From: DAOUBA01 sp034432855
Lineage (GTDB): Bacteria > Chloroflexota > Anaerolineae > B4-G1
NCBI GenBank assembly: GCA_034432855.1
Contig: DAOUBA010000002.1
Span: 1-47,352 of the forward strand
Length of the DNA: 47,352 bases
Direction of reading: 5' to 3'
Shown: positions 1-8,336 of the stretch, one piece after another
Layout of the letters: each line of letters opens with the position of its first letter
Position numbering within the stretch: the stretch's first letter is position 1
Made by a program: the position numbers and the translations under genes
Notes under the pieces: model-generated
Database searches by the model: none
What the model saw: only the letters and a program-made list of their open reading frames with translations
Told to the model about the DNA's origin: nothing

Positions 1-287
1 CTGCGCGGCGGGCGCATGTAGCACTTGGGGGGAAGTGCTGACTGTCTCGTGCCCGGCGCTAAAGCACCGGGCTGAATAGGCAAAAGCCCCCTTCGGGGGC
101 TGAAAATAAGCCCGGCAGGGCTTTCTTTGGCTCAGCCGTGTGCTTTGAGCACACGACGGCGCTCAATCAACGTTCGCCCCCCAAGACTTACATGCGCCCG
201 AATTCATCGCGCTGGCACAGATTGCTGGGGAAACGGACACTCACCATTGCCGGGCAAATCGCTGACCACCCTGCGCGGAGTATCATC
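1..287. repeat. intergenic region with three stacked hairpin repeats
   Basis: No gene is visible downstream of the SHMT-GcvT gene. The region holds palindromes in series: GCCCGG at 51-56 with CCGGGC at 67-72, AGCCCCC at 85-91 with GGGGGCT at 95-101, and a smaller AGCCC/GGGCT pair near 108-122. The spacing and shared flanks (CTGAA-type linkers after each stem) look like a dispersed palindromic repeat cluster rather than one terminator, although the hairpins could stop transcription from either side. Nothing was recognised in 124-287. Confidence 0.6.
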
Positions 288-3200
288 TTACGTCTCCCGC
301 CGCAAAAACCGCTCCACCACCGTCGCTTCGCTGTGCAGCACCAGCCGGTCGCCGATCTCTAACTCCGCGTAGGGCTTGTCCCAATCCTCGCGCGTGGGGT
401 GCGGGAAGATGTTGATCTCCGAACCCACAGCGGAGTGGCGCTCATCAATGAACGCCTGCCCCACCGGGTAGCCCTCCTGCCCTATCGCACACGAGGTCAC
501 ATACCCCATCACCCGCCCGTGGTTGTCCACCACCACATCCTCCAGTTTGGGGATGCGCACCCCCTTGCGCCCGATGCGGAAGCGCACGACCACCATCTTG
601 CGCTGGCGGGCGTGCTCGATGTAGGCACGCCGCCCGACGAAGAACGGCTTGTGCAGTTTGACGTAGCCGGCAAAGCCCGCGTCGTCGGGACGCAGTTCCA
701 ACGGTCCCGCCAACTCGTGACCGTAGAGCGGCAGGCCGGCCTCGATGCGCAGGCTGTCGCGCGCGCCCAGGCCGATGGGTTGCAGGCCAAAAGGCGCGCC
801 CACCTCCATCAGTTGCTCCCACAGCGCAACCATCGCTTCCGCGCTGACGAATATCTCGAATCCCCGCGGCTCGCCTGTGTAACCGGTGCGCGCCACGATC
901 AGGTCGAACGTGCCGCCAGGGGCGCGGCTTGAGGGGATGCGCGCCTCCATTGCCTCCGTGCGCTTGAGTCTCAACAACCGTGACCGCATCTCGGAGACAT
1001 CGGCAGAAGCCGTATCGAGCAAGGCGAGCATAACGTCGAGCGAGCGCGGCCCCTGCACCGCGAGATCTCCCCAGCCGGGCCGCCCGTCCTCGGGATCGTG
1101 CAGGTTGACCAGTTCGGCCTGGAAACTGGCGCGCGCCCACGGGCGCTGATCGTCAATGCGCACTGCCCGCGCATTGACCGCCTGTAGCCAGGCCCAGTCC
1201 TTCTCCGCATTGGCCGCGTTCACCACCATCAGATAGCGTTCCGGCGCAACTCTATAGACCATCACGTCGTCCAGCACCGTGCCGTCGGGCGCCAGGAGGT
1301 ACGAGTACTGGGATTCGCCGGGGCGCAGTGCGTTCACGTCGTTGGTCGTCACCAGGTTGAGGAAATAGGCCGCGTGCGGGCCCTTAATCTCCAGGATGCC
1401 CATGTGTGCCACATCGAACAGCCCCGCTGCCTCGCGCACCGCGCGGTGCTCGTCGCCGATGGAGGCATACCACAGCGGCATCTCCCAGCCGGCAAATGGG
1501 GCCATGCGCGCGCCATGCCGCACGTGCCAGTCGTAGAGCGGCGTGCGGCGCAGCGATTGCTCCTCCGCCTGGCTTCTGGCAGCGGAGGGCGCAAAGAGCG
1601 GCAACGGTTCACCGGCCGGCTCGGCGCAGTGCGGCGACGCAAGGCCCACAAAGTACGGCTTGGGCGATGGGCAGTCAAGACTTCGGAAGTCTTGGGAGAC
1701 TTCCGAAGTCTCATCCACCGGCTGACGATCGCGCACCACCACCGGGCCTGGCAACTTGGCCCACAGGTCGCCGTCGTCGAAGCGTACGTGGCCGTCGGAG
1801 AGGGCGCGCAGCCACGAGACGACCCGCCGCGCGCGTTCCCTCGGCACGATCAACCGGTAACGCTCAAAGCCGGGACCGGGCCGCTGGATGAGGCCGTTGC
1901 TCATCACCTGCCCGTCACGCTCCAGGAGCGCCACCTTACGCCACTCGTCCGGCGCCAGATCGGCCAGGTCCACCGGCGTCAAGCACTCGACGAAATCGGC
2001 TGCCAGGGGCCCCTCGATCTCGATCACCTCGTAGCACGACCCGGGCGTTTCCGCCACCGGGTAGTGATTCGGGCGGCTGTGGCGCGGGAGTTCATAGTCC
2101 ACCCCCGCCTGCGCCGCCAATTCGGCCACCTCGGCGCGCAACTGCTCCATCACGTCGAAATCAATCTTGCCACGATAGACAGGCCCATGCACATCGTCGT
2201 AGGTGAACGGCTCGATGGCCTGCATCGCGCGGGCGACAATGTCGGCGATGCGTTCCATTTCCGGCTCGCGCAGGCCGCGTTGGGTGACCCAGGGGGTACC
2301 GAAGCGCACGCCGCTGGGATGCACGTTCGAGCGATCGCCTGGGATGGGATTGCGATTGACGACGATGCCAATCATGTCGAGGATGGTCGCCAGCGTGTCG
2401 CCCATCAGGGGAGTGCCATCGCGGCTGCGCACCGTCTTACAGTCGAGCAACAGCAGGTGTGTGTCGGTGCCGCCGCAGGGGACGCGCAGGCCGCGAGCCT
2501 GGAATGCGCGGGCCAGCGCCGCAGCATTGGCGACGATCTGGTGCTGGAGGCGACGGAATTGCTCCGTGCACGCCAGGCGGAAGCAGACGGCCATCCCTGC
2601 AAAGTTGTTGACGTGTGGGCCGCCCTGCAGGCCGGGGAAGACGGCGCGGTCAATCTTCTGCGCCAGGCGCTCGTCGGTGGTGAGGATACAGGCCGCGCGC
2701 GGGCCGCACAGCGTCTTGTGCGTGGTGAGCGAGACCACGTGGGCGCGGCCCACCGGGTTACTATAGACACCCGCGACGACCATCCCGGCCACGTGGGCGA
2801 TGTCGGCCAGGAGATAGGCGCCAACCCGGTCGGCAATCTGGCGGAAGCGCGCCCAGTCGGGCTGCCACGGGTAGGAGGTGTAGCCGGCGACGATCAGTTT
2901 GGGCCTGTGCTCCAGCGCCAACGCCTCGATCTCGTCATAATCCAGCCGTTCGGTGCGCTCGCTCACATGATACGGAACGACCTTGTACAGCCTGCCGGAG
3001 AGGTTGGCCGGGCTGCCGTGGGTGAGGTGGCCGCCGTGCGCCAGCGCCATCGCCATAATCGTGTCGCTGGGCTGCAACAGCGCCTGCATGACGGCAGCGT
3101 TGGCGGGGGCGCCGGAAAGGGGCTGGACGTTGACGTGAATCTGGTCAACGGGGACGGCTTCGGTGGCAAAGGCCTCGGCGCAACGACGGCGGGCCAGGGC

Positions 3201-3515
3201 TTCGATCACGTCGGCGTACTCGGTGCCGCGATAATAGCGCCGGTCGCCGTAGCGCCGGAAGAAAGCCAGGTAACTCTCGTAATCCAGAATCTCTTCCTCG
3301 GTCATCCAATGAGTATCGGGGTTTGGGTAGCCTTCGGCGTAGAGGTTCATCAACACCGAGCCCACTGCTTCGCGTATCGCTGGCGGCGCAACGCTCTCCG
3401 AGGGGATCATGATCAACTTGCGCGCCTGGCGCTCCTTCTCCAGTTCGATCAACTGGGCGACGGCGGGATCGAGCGTGGCGAGGTCGTCACGGAAGAGAAA
3501 ATCTTCAAAAGACAT
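288..3515 (-). CDS. SHMT-GcvT fusion: serine hydroxymethyltransferase joined to aminomethyltransferase
   Basis: A 1075-residue two-enzyme protein. Residues about 1-450 match PLP-dependent serine hydroxymethyltransferase (serine + THF to glycine + methylene-THF): the PLP lysine is K267 in SLTTHKTLCGPRA, preceded by the LLADIAHVAGMV aspartate-histidine segment, with the RRYYRGTEYADV substrate loop near 93-105. Residues about 650-1075 are a complete GcvT-type aminomethyltransferase (FAGWEMPLWY, a VLDDVMVYR acidic motif, GLGARDSLRIEAGLPLYGHEL), the glycine-cleavage T protein. Between them, residues about 480-600 resemble a degenerate GcvT folate-binding module. Joining two one-carbon enzymes suggests methylene-THF channelling; that is inference. 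No gcvH or gcvP is in the window. A perfect hairpin repeat interrupts the linker at 1678-1711. The SHMT half is less canonical than stand-alone GlyA, so its substrate could differ. Confidence 0.88.
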   Translation of the reverse strand: MSFEDFLFRDDLATLDPAVAQLIELEKERQARKLIMIPSESVAPPAIREAVGSVLMNLYAEGYPNPDTHWMTEEEILDYESYLAFFRRYGDRRYYRGTEYADVIEALARRRCAEAFATEAVPVDQIHVNVQPLSGAPANAAVMQALLQPSDTIMAMALAHGGHLTHGSPANLSGRLYKVVPYHVSERTERLDYDEIEALALEHRPKLIVAGYTSYPWQPDWARFRQIADRVGAYLLADIAHVAGMVVAGVYSNPVGRAHVVSLTTHKTLCGPRAACILTTDERLAQKIDRAVFPGLQGGPHVNNFAGMAVCFRLACTEQFRRLQHQIVANAAALARAFQARGLRVPCGGTDTHLLLLDCKTVRSRDGTPLMGDTLATILDMIGIVVNRNPIPGDRSNVHPSGVRFGTPWVTQRGLREPEMERIADIVARAMQAIEPFTYDDVHGPVYRGKIDFDVMEQLRAEVAELAAQAGVDYELPRHSRPNHYPVAETPGSCYEVIEIEGPLAADFVECLTPVDLADLAPDEWRKVALLERDGQVMSNGLIQRPGPGFERYRLIVPRERARRVVSWLRALSDGHVRFDDGDLWAKLPGPVVVRDRQPVDETSEVSQDFRSLDCPSPKPYFVGLASPHCAEPAGEPLPLFAPSAARSQAEEQSLRRTPLYDWHVRHGARMAPFAGWEMPLWYASIGDEHRAVREAAGLFDVAHMGILEIKGPHAAYFLNLVTTNDVNALRPGESQYSYLLAPDGTVLDDVMVYRVAPERYLMVVNAANAEKDWAWLQAVNARAVRIDDQRPWARASFQAELVNLHDPEDGRPGWGDLAVQGPRSLDVMLALLDTASADVSEMRSRLLRLKRTEAMEARIPSSRAPGGTFDLIVARTGYTGEPRGFEIFVSAEAMVALWEQLMEVGAPFGLQPIGLGARDSLRIEAGLPLYGHELAGPLELRPDDAGFAGYVKLHKPFFVGRRAYIEHARQRKMVVVRFRIGRKGVRIPKLEDVVVDNHGRVMGYVTSCAIGQEGYPVGQAFIDERHSAVGSEINIFPHPTREDWDKPYAELEIGDRLVLHSEATVVERFLRRET
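1678..1711. repeat. perfect 15-bp hairpin repeat inside a coding sequence
   Basis: AGACTTCGGAAGTCT (1678-1692) and its exact reverse complement (1697-1711) are separated by four bases. The element is in frame in the SHMT-GcvT gene and encodes about residues 602-612 (TSEVSQDFRS region), in the linker between the degenerate module and the GcvT domain. Confidence 0.85.
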
Positions 3516-3532
3516 GATTGCCTCCCAGGTGG

Positions 3533-3583
3533 TGCGTGTTCCGTGTCTCGTGCTGCGTGAAGGGACGGAACGCGCAACACGCT
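3533..3583. repeat. iterated GTGC/CGTGT tract upstream of the SHMT-GcvT gene
   Basis: A short drifting repeat (GTGCGTGTTCCGTGT...) is followed by an imperfect inverse copy (ACGGAACGCGCAACACGC). It lies between the terminator of the histidine kinase gene and the SHMT-GcvT start. No glycine-riboswitch-like architecture was seen in 3516-3749. Confidence 0.5.
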
Positions 3584-3740
3584 GGTTGGCATTGTACTCG
3601 CCTGCGCCTATCGTGTCAAGGCGGGCAGGGCAACTGCACGAAATGGGCTGAGAATTGGCGTCAAGATGATAGCCAGACGCTACGACAGCAAGGAGAGTGG
3701 CTTAGGCCTCAACGGGGCTTGCGCGAAGTGACAAACGGGG

Positions 3741-3783
3741 AAAACAAACCGCCGGGCGGTGGTCACTGCCCCGCTGCCCGGCG
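3741..3783 (-). terminator. candidate rho-independent terminator after the histidine kinase gene
   Basis: CGCCGGGC at 3776-3783 (as read on the minus strand) pairs perfectly with GCCCGGCG at 3750-3757, giving an 8-bp G+C-rich stem. The minus strand then reads GGTTTGTTTTCCC. The stem begins about 20 bases beyond the kinase stop codon. Confidence 0.55.
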
Positions 3784-3802
3784 AATAGCACAAACGATGG
3801 AA

Positions 3803-6800
3803 CTACGGCTCCGACGCCACGGGGATGGTGAACGAAAACGCGCTACCCTGACCCAATTTGCTCTCGGCCCAGATCTGACCGCCCTGCAACTCCACCAGGC
3901 TCTTGGTAATCGCCAACCCCAGTCCCGTCCCGCTCACGCTGCGCACCGCGGGGTCATCCGCGCGGAAGAACTTGGTGAAGAGGCGCTTCTGATCGGCGGG
4001 GGAGATGCCGATCCCGGTATCGGACACCGTGCAGAGCACGAATCCGTTCTGCTCCCCTGCTCCTGACTCCGGCCAGCGGCGCGCACGTACCGCAATGTGT
4101 CCCCCCTCGGGGGTGTACTTGCTGGCATTGCTCACCAGATTGGTCACGATCTGCACCAGGCGGCTGCGATCCCCCCGCACGAGCGGCAAGTCAGGCGGGA
4201 CACTCACCTCCAACACCTGTCGCTTGGATTCGATCTGCCCATGGGTCGTGCGCACCACTTCGTCAATCACCTGAGCGATGGGCACGTTGCCGATTTCCAG
4301 CCGCAGGCGTCCGCTCTCGATCCGCGAGATGTCCAGCAATTCGCTCACCAGCGAGTTCATGTGGTTCACGTTCGCCTGCACCGTATCGAGGAACGTGCGC
4401 TGCATCTCGTTCAGTTCACCGCCTACCCCCTTGATCAGCAACTCGGTGTAGCCCTTGATCGAGGTCATTGGTTGCTTGAGTTCGTGGGAGACGAAGGAGA
4501 TGAACTCGGTCTTGGCGTCGTTGGCACGACGCACTTCCTCGAAGAGCCGGGCGTTCTCGATGGCAATAGCCGCATGGTCGGCCAGACGGGTAACAAGGGA
4601 CAGCCTTTCCTGGTTGAGCAAGCCCCGCCGCGAAGACTCAAGGGCAATGACGCCGATGATCCGCTCCTCCCGCCAGATCGGCACGGTCAACTGGGCCACC
4701 ATACCTGGTGCTGCGGCCACATAATCTGCATCGCTTTGCACGTCCTCCACCAGTTCGGGCTTGCCCGAGCGCGCCACTCTCCCGATGATCCCTCTATCCA
4801 GCGTCCAGACCGTCGTCGCGTAAGCAGCGAACAGGTCCTGCGGATAGCCCCGGTTAGCCAGGAAGCGCAGGCCGCGCGAGCCATCGCCCGACTCTACCAC
4901 GACGGCCACGAGTCCCACATCGGCACCGGTCATGCGCACCGCCCAATCCAGCGTGATCTCCATCACCTGCTTGTAGTCCAGCGTGGCGTTGAGTTCCCGG
5001 TCAATGCGCTGCATCACCGAGAGTTCCTCCACGCGGGCAGCCAACGCCTGATCGGTCTGGGTGAACAGGCGAGCGTTCTCAATGGAGATGGCCGCATCCG
5101 CTGCGAATGCCGTGAGCAGCCGTTCGTCTTCCTCGTCGAACGGCACGCCGTCGCGCCGGTTGACCAGTTCGATTGCGCCGATAACGCGCCCACGGCTGAC
5201 GAGGGGCACGGCGATGATGGAACGAGGGACGGACTGGATACCGGGGTCACGCTGCCAACGCCGATCGCTTTGGGCGTCCTTGATGATGACCGGCTTGCCC
5301 TCCTCAATCACCCTGCCCACGACACCGGTGCCAGAGGGCAGGCGCATCCCCACCAAATCTTCAGAACTCGATCCCGCCGCGACTTCAAAGACCAGTTCTC
5401 CGGTGTCCTCGGCCTTCAAGATCAGCGATCCGGCCTCGGCCTGCAAGAGTTCGACCGCCTTGTCCATGATCAGGTCCAGCACGACCGGCAGATCCAGAGT
5501 CGAGGTAATGACGGTGCCCACCTCGTTGAGCACCGTCAACTGCCGGGCGCGCTCCTCCATCGCGCGATAGAGGCGTGCCTTGTCCAGGATGGCCGCGGCC
5601 TGATCGGCGATAGCGGAGAATATCCTGACCTGATCCTCCGAATAGGTCACGGCGGGATCGAAACTGGAGACGTTCATCACGCCGATCACCTGATCGCCGG
5701 CGTTCAAGGGCACCCCCATCCACGCCCGTCCGGGCTCGCCTCCAGGCGCGATCCCACGGTGCAGGCATTCCTGGGTGTAATCTTCGGTCACGATGGGGCG
5801 TCCAGTGCGCACGATCTCGCCTGTCAGCCCCACTTCCACCGGCCACTCGTCGTCGGGATACAACCGCTCGCCGTCCTTGACGTAGAAGGCGAAGGAAAGC
5901 GTCCTCTTCTCCGGGTTGTGCAGCGCGATGTAAAAGTTGTCGGTATTGAGCACGCGGCTGGTCTGAGCGTAGACCAACTCCATCAGGTCATCCACGTTCA
6001 TCGTAAAGTTGACCGCCTGCCCAACCCAACGCAACACGTCCACCTCGGCCATACGCCGCTCCAGATCGCTGAAGAGACGCGCCTTCTCCAGTGCCACCGC
6101 CAGGTTAGACGCGAGCGACTGCAATACAGCCAGGTCATCTGTAGAGAAAGACACGCCATTGCGCTTGGGGCCCAACGTCAGCCAGCCGTGGCCCGGCACC
6201 GGGAGGAAGAGGGAAGAACGCAGGCTCTCCAACACCTCGCCTTCGGCCATCAGGTCGGCAGGAATGGGGCGGTCACGGTAGAGATACAGGCTTTGCTGCC
6301 GTCTGAGCATCTGGTGGACGAGCGGACTTTCTCTCGAAAAGGCTACGGAAGGGAACGGGCGGCTTCCAATCGCGTGCGGCACATGCGCGCGTTGGGGATC
6401 AAACAGGAATAGCGCAGCGAACTGCAAACGCCACCCCGCTTCCAAGGCCTCATCCAGCGCCTGCAGAACCGATGGCAGCCCGGTGATATCGGCCAGTTGG
6501 GCCGAGAAGCGGCTCACCACCTGCCGGTGATCCACGGCTGAGCGCAGGAAGACCTGGTCTGCTGCATGTTGCAGGCGATTCCATACGGGGTTCAGCAGCA
6601 ACGCCACCAGGAGGACGAACACACCCAGGGCGAGAGGATGATTGGCCTGCAGTGCCGTGCCGAACAACTGACTGAGGAGGTAGATCACGAGAAAATAGAC
6701 GCCGACGACCGCAACGATCAACAGCACATAGACGATGCCGCGTCCGACGATCAGATTGACGTTGAACAGACGCTGACGGAGGATGGCGTAAGCGATAGAG

Positions 6801-7837
6801 GCGGGAAACAAGACCAGCCACGGCAGCACAAAGACCATCGTCACGCCGGCATACACTCCGATGAGAAAGTAGACGGCTATCGGGCCAAAAGCCAACAGGC
6901 TGCCCAGCAGGATCGTGCGCGCCTGCAGGCGTACGATGGGCGATTCCGACCGGAAGCCCCGATAGACCATCATCCCCACGAAAGTGAAGGCCCCCGTACT
7001 GGCAAAGGTGAACGCCGCACGCCACGCAGCAAAGTAGGCGGTGGGATGCGCAAAGTCCAGGATGGTGAACTGATTGATGGCGGCAATGATCACGCCTGGC
7101 AGGTAGACCCCGTAGCGCAGGAAGGGGAAGCGCTCCACAAAGCGCGGCTGCTGCGGGAATACCAGCGCCAGGTGAGCCAGTACGCTACCAAGCAGAGAGA
7201 CGGCGGTAATCCATACACGCGGAAACCAGTGCGTGGTGTAGAGGTCGAACAGCAGGCCCAGCCCTATGGCGACCGTCGCACAGAGCAGGGCGAATGCCTG
7301 CCCAGCGGGCTCGCGCCAGCGCGCCAGAAAGACCCATACGCCGATCCCCAGGTAGATCACGCCCAGGCCGTAGGGCAAGATGAAGTAGAGAAACAATAGA
7401 CCGGAGACTTTTCCCAGGGCTTCCAAGCGCACGCGGACGGAGCGCAATGCACCATCCCTACCGCGCACTGTCAACCCGACAACGTCGCCAGGCTCGTGCC
7501 ACGCCAACCGGCGCATCAATGCCCTGGTGTCCTCCAGCGCCTGGCCATCGAGCGCGACCAACTGATCGGGGCTGTGGAGGCCGGCGGCGTAACCGGCCCA
7601 TGTCGGGTCGCCCACGTCGTTGACGACCAGCGTAGGCTCGGTGAACAGGCCGGGGAAGGGGGTCTGTACAGTGCGCCACGCCAGATAGGCTGCCAGCGCC
7701 AGAAGAACTGTCGCTATGACGAGCATCGCCGCGACAATCCCCCCCCACAAAGGCATTTTGTTGGGAGGTAGTGACGAGGTCAAGGGCTTACCTGCATCTC
7801 TCACATCGCTTACCCCGCACGCAACCTGTGCCTGCAC
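3803..7837 (-). CDS. large membrane sensor histidine kinase with PDZ-like and multiple GAF domains
   Basis: A 1344-residue signalling protein of the inner membrane. In order: one N-terminal membrane segment (about 30-52), a PDZ-like extracytoplasmic domain (about 65-140, with DPTWAGYAAGLHSPDQLVALDG), about eight more hydrophobic segments (about 145-420), a degenerate GAF-like region and three clear GAF modules (about 445-1110). Next come the HisKA phosphoacceptor (SHELKQPMTSIKGY, His near 1117) and the HATPase_c domain (N box TNLVSNASKYTPEGG near 1236, DTGIG near 1275, GTGLGLAI near 1305). No response regulator is adjacent, so it looks like an orphan kinase sensing a small molecule or redox state through GAF domains. 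The longest frame starts at GTG 7837, almost at the predicted transcription start. TTG 7783 (preceded by GCAGG) or ATG 7756 are alternatives. An iterated tract at 4049-4070 is in frame near residue 1258, inside the ATPase domain. Confidence 0.88.
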   Translation of the reverse strand: MQAQVACGVSDVRDAGKPLTSSLPPNKMPLWGGIVAAMLVIATVLLALAAYLAWRTVQTPFPGLFTEPTLVVNDVGDPTWAGYAAGLHSPDQLVALDGQALEDTRALMRRLAWHEPGDVVGLTVRGRDGALRSVRVRLEALGKVSGLLFLYFILPYGLGVIYLGIGVWVFLARWREPAGQAFALLCATVAIGLGLLFDLYTTHWFPRVWITAVSLLGSVLAHLALVFPQQPRFVERFPFLRYGVYLPGVIIAAINQFTILDFAHPTAYFAAWRAAFTFASTGAFTFVGMMVYRGFRSESPIVRLQARTILLGSLLAFGPIAVYFLIGVYAGVTMVFVLPWLVLFPASIAYAILRQRLFNVNLIVGRGIVYVLLIVAVVGVYFLVIYLLSQLFGTALQANHPLALGVFVLLVALLLNPVWNRLQHAADQVFLRSAVDHRQVVSRFSAQLADITGLPSVLQALDEALEAGWRLQFAALFLFDPQRAHVPHAIGSRPFPSVAFSRESPLVHQMLRRQQSLYLYRDRPIPADLMAEGEVLESLRSSLFLPVPGHGWLTLGPKRNGVSFSTDDLAVLQSLASNLAVALEKARLFSDLERRMAEVDVLRWVGQAVNFTMNVDDLMELVYAQTSRVLNTDNFYIALHNPEKRTLSFAFYVKDGERLYPDDEWPVEVGLTGEIVRTGRPIVTEDYTQECLHRGIAPGGEPGRAWMGVPLNAGDQVIGVMNVSSFDPAVTYSEDQVRIFSAIADQAAAILDKARLYRAMEERARQLTVLNEVGTVITSTLDLPVVLDLIMDKAVELLQAEAGSLILKAEDTGELVFEVAAGSSSEDLVGMRLPSGTGVVGRVIEEGKPVIIKDAQSDRRWQRDPGIQSVPRSIIAVPLVSRGRVIGAIELVNRRDGVPFDEEDERLLTAFAADAAISIENARLFTQTDQALAARVEELSVMQRIDRELNATLDYKQVMEITLDWAVRMTGADVGLVAVVVESGDGSRGLRFLANRGYPQDLFAAYATTVWTLDRGIIGRVARSGKPELVEDVQSDADYVAAAPGMVAQLTVPIWREERIIGVIALESSRRGLLNQERLSLVTRLADHAAIAIENARLFEEVRRANDAKTEFISFVSHELKQPMTSIKGYTELLIKGVGGELNEMQRTFLDTVQANVNHMNSLVSELLDISRIESGRLRLEIGNVPIAQVIDEVVRTTHGQIESKRQVLEVSVPPDLPLVRGDRSRLVQIVTNLVSNASKYTPEGGHIAVRARRWPESGAGEQNGFVLCTVSDTGIGISPADQKRLFTKFFRADDPAVRSVSGTGLGLAITKSLVELQGGQIWAESKLGQGSAFSFTIPVASEP
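4049..4070. repeat. CTGCTCCC octamer tract inside the kinase gene
   Basis: CTGCTCCCCTGCTCCTGACT is a short run of the same octamer seen in murB, murD and before ftsW. It encodes an ESGAGEQ-like stretch in the HATPase_c domain. Confidence 0.55.
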
Positions 7838-7845
7838 ACGGTTCT

Positions 7846-7874
7846 ATTTTAGCATGATGGCGAATGCTTGACAA
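7846..7874 (-). promoter_or_regulatory. sigma70-type promoter for the histidine kinase
   Basis: On the minus strand TTGTCA (7874-7869) and TAAAAT (7851-7846) are separated by 17 bases; each box differs from consensus at one position. Transcription would begin near 7839, which makes the GTG at 7837 essentially leaderless. Confidence 0.6.
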
Positions 7875-7891
7875 TTCACGCCTTGTCCGCC

Positions 7892-8224
7892 CTACCCTTG
7901 CCCCTCCGGGGTCTCGAACTCTTCTCTGGTGATGAACTCGCCGCCCGTGATGTAGCGGGACACCAGGTTACGCTCCGCATCGAAATACAGTTCCACCTCG
8001 ATCATCTGGAAGCAGCGCGTCTTGCCGCTGCCCAAGACCCCCTTGCGCACGTAATAGGCGCCCTCGGTGCTCTCATATTGCGGCGTCAGTTCACTCTCCA
8101 AATCCACCCGCACGGCGAGTTTCTCCTTGCAGCGCAGGCAACGGACGTACTCCCAATGCACACGCCCTTCATCCCCTTTCTCACCACCCACAAATAAAGC
8201 CCCAATCCTCTTTAGGATACCCAT
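7892..8224 (-). CDS. small conserved-looking protein with one CxxC pair
   Basis: A 110-residue protein. ATG 8224 was chosen because GGGGAG lies seven bases upstream; the reading frame itself extends further but through the terminator of nrdJ. The N-terminus is MGILKRIGALF, followed by a CLRCKEKL segment (one CxxC), then LESELTPQYES, YYVRKGVLGSGKTRCFQMIEVELYFD and ITGGEFITREEFE. The pattern suggests a small mixed alpha/beta protein that may bind zinc through a half zinc-ribbon plus the later cysteine. I do not recognise the family and assign no function. Its own terminator upstream and the kinase promoter downstream suggest a single-gene unit. Confidence 0.7.
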   Translation of the reverse strand: MGILKRIGALFVGGEKGDEGRVHWEYVRCLRCKEKLAVRVDLESELTPQYESTEGAYYVRKGVLGSGKTRCFQMIEVELYFDAERNLVSRYITGGEFITREEFETPEGQG

Positions 8225-8258
8225 TTGCAGACTCCCCTTTCTTCTCTCTGGACCGGCG

Positions 8259-8302
8259 CTAGAAAGACAACAACAGGGACCGGCCATACGCGCCGGTCCC
8301 TG
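8259..8302 (-). terminator. rho-independent terminator after nrdJ
   Basis: CAGGGACCGGC (8274-8284) and GCCGGTCCCTG (8292-8302) form a perfect 11-bp stem with a 7-base loop. On the minus strand the stem is followed by TTGTTGTCTTTCT. It starts about 35 bases after the nrdJ stop. Confidence 0.75.
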
Positions 8303-8336
8303 CAACTCAAGCCCCTCCGAGCGACAATGGAATGCC

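Noticed and set aside
1374..3560. Long plus-strand open frame (728 codons) opposite the SHMT-GcvT gene
   Set aside because: No recognisable protein motifs; it mirrors codon structure of the G+C-rich real gene on the other strand. The same applies to the long plus-strand frames at 4097-6412, 18222-19445, 26570-28006 and 31695-33092.
3516..3749. Glycine riboswitch upstream of the SHMT-GcvT gene
   Set aside because: No tandem aptamer-like architecture or conserved glycine-aptamer core could be recognised; only an iterated GTGC tract and the terminator stem are present.
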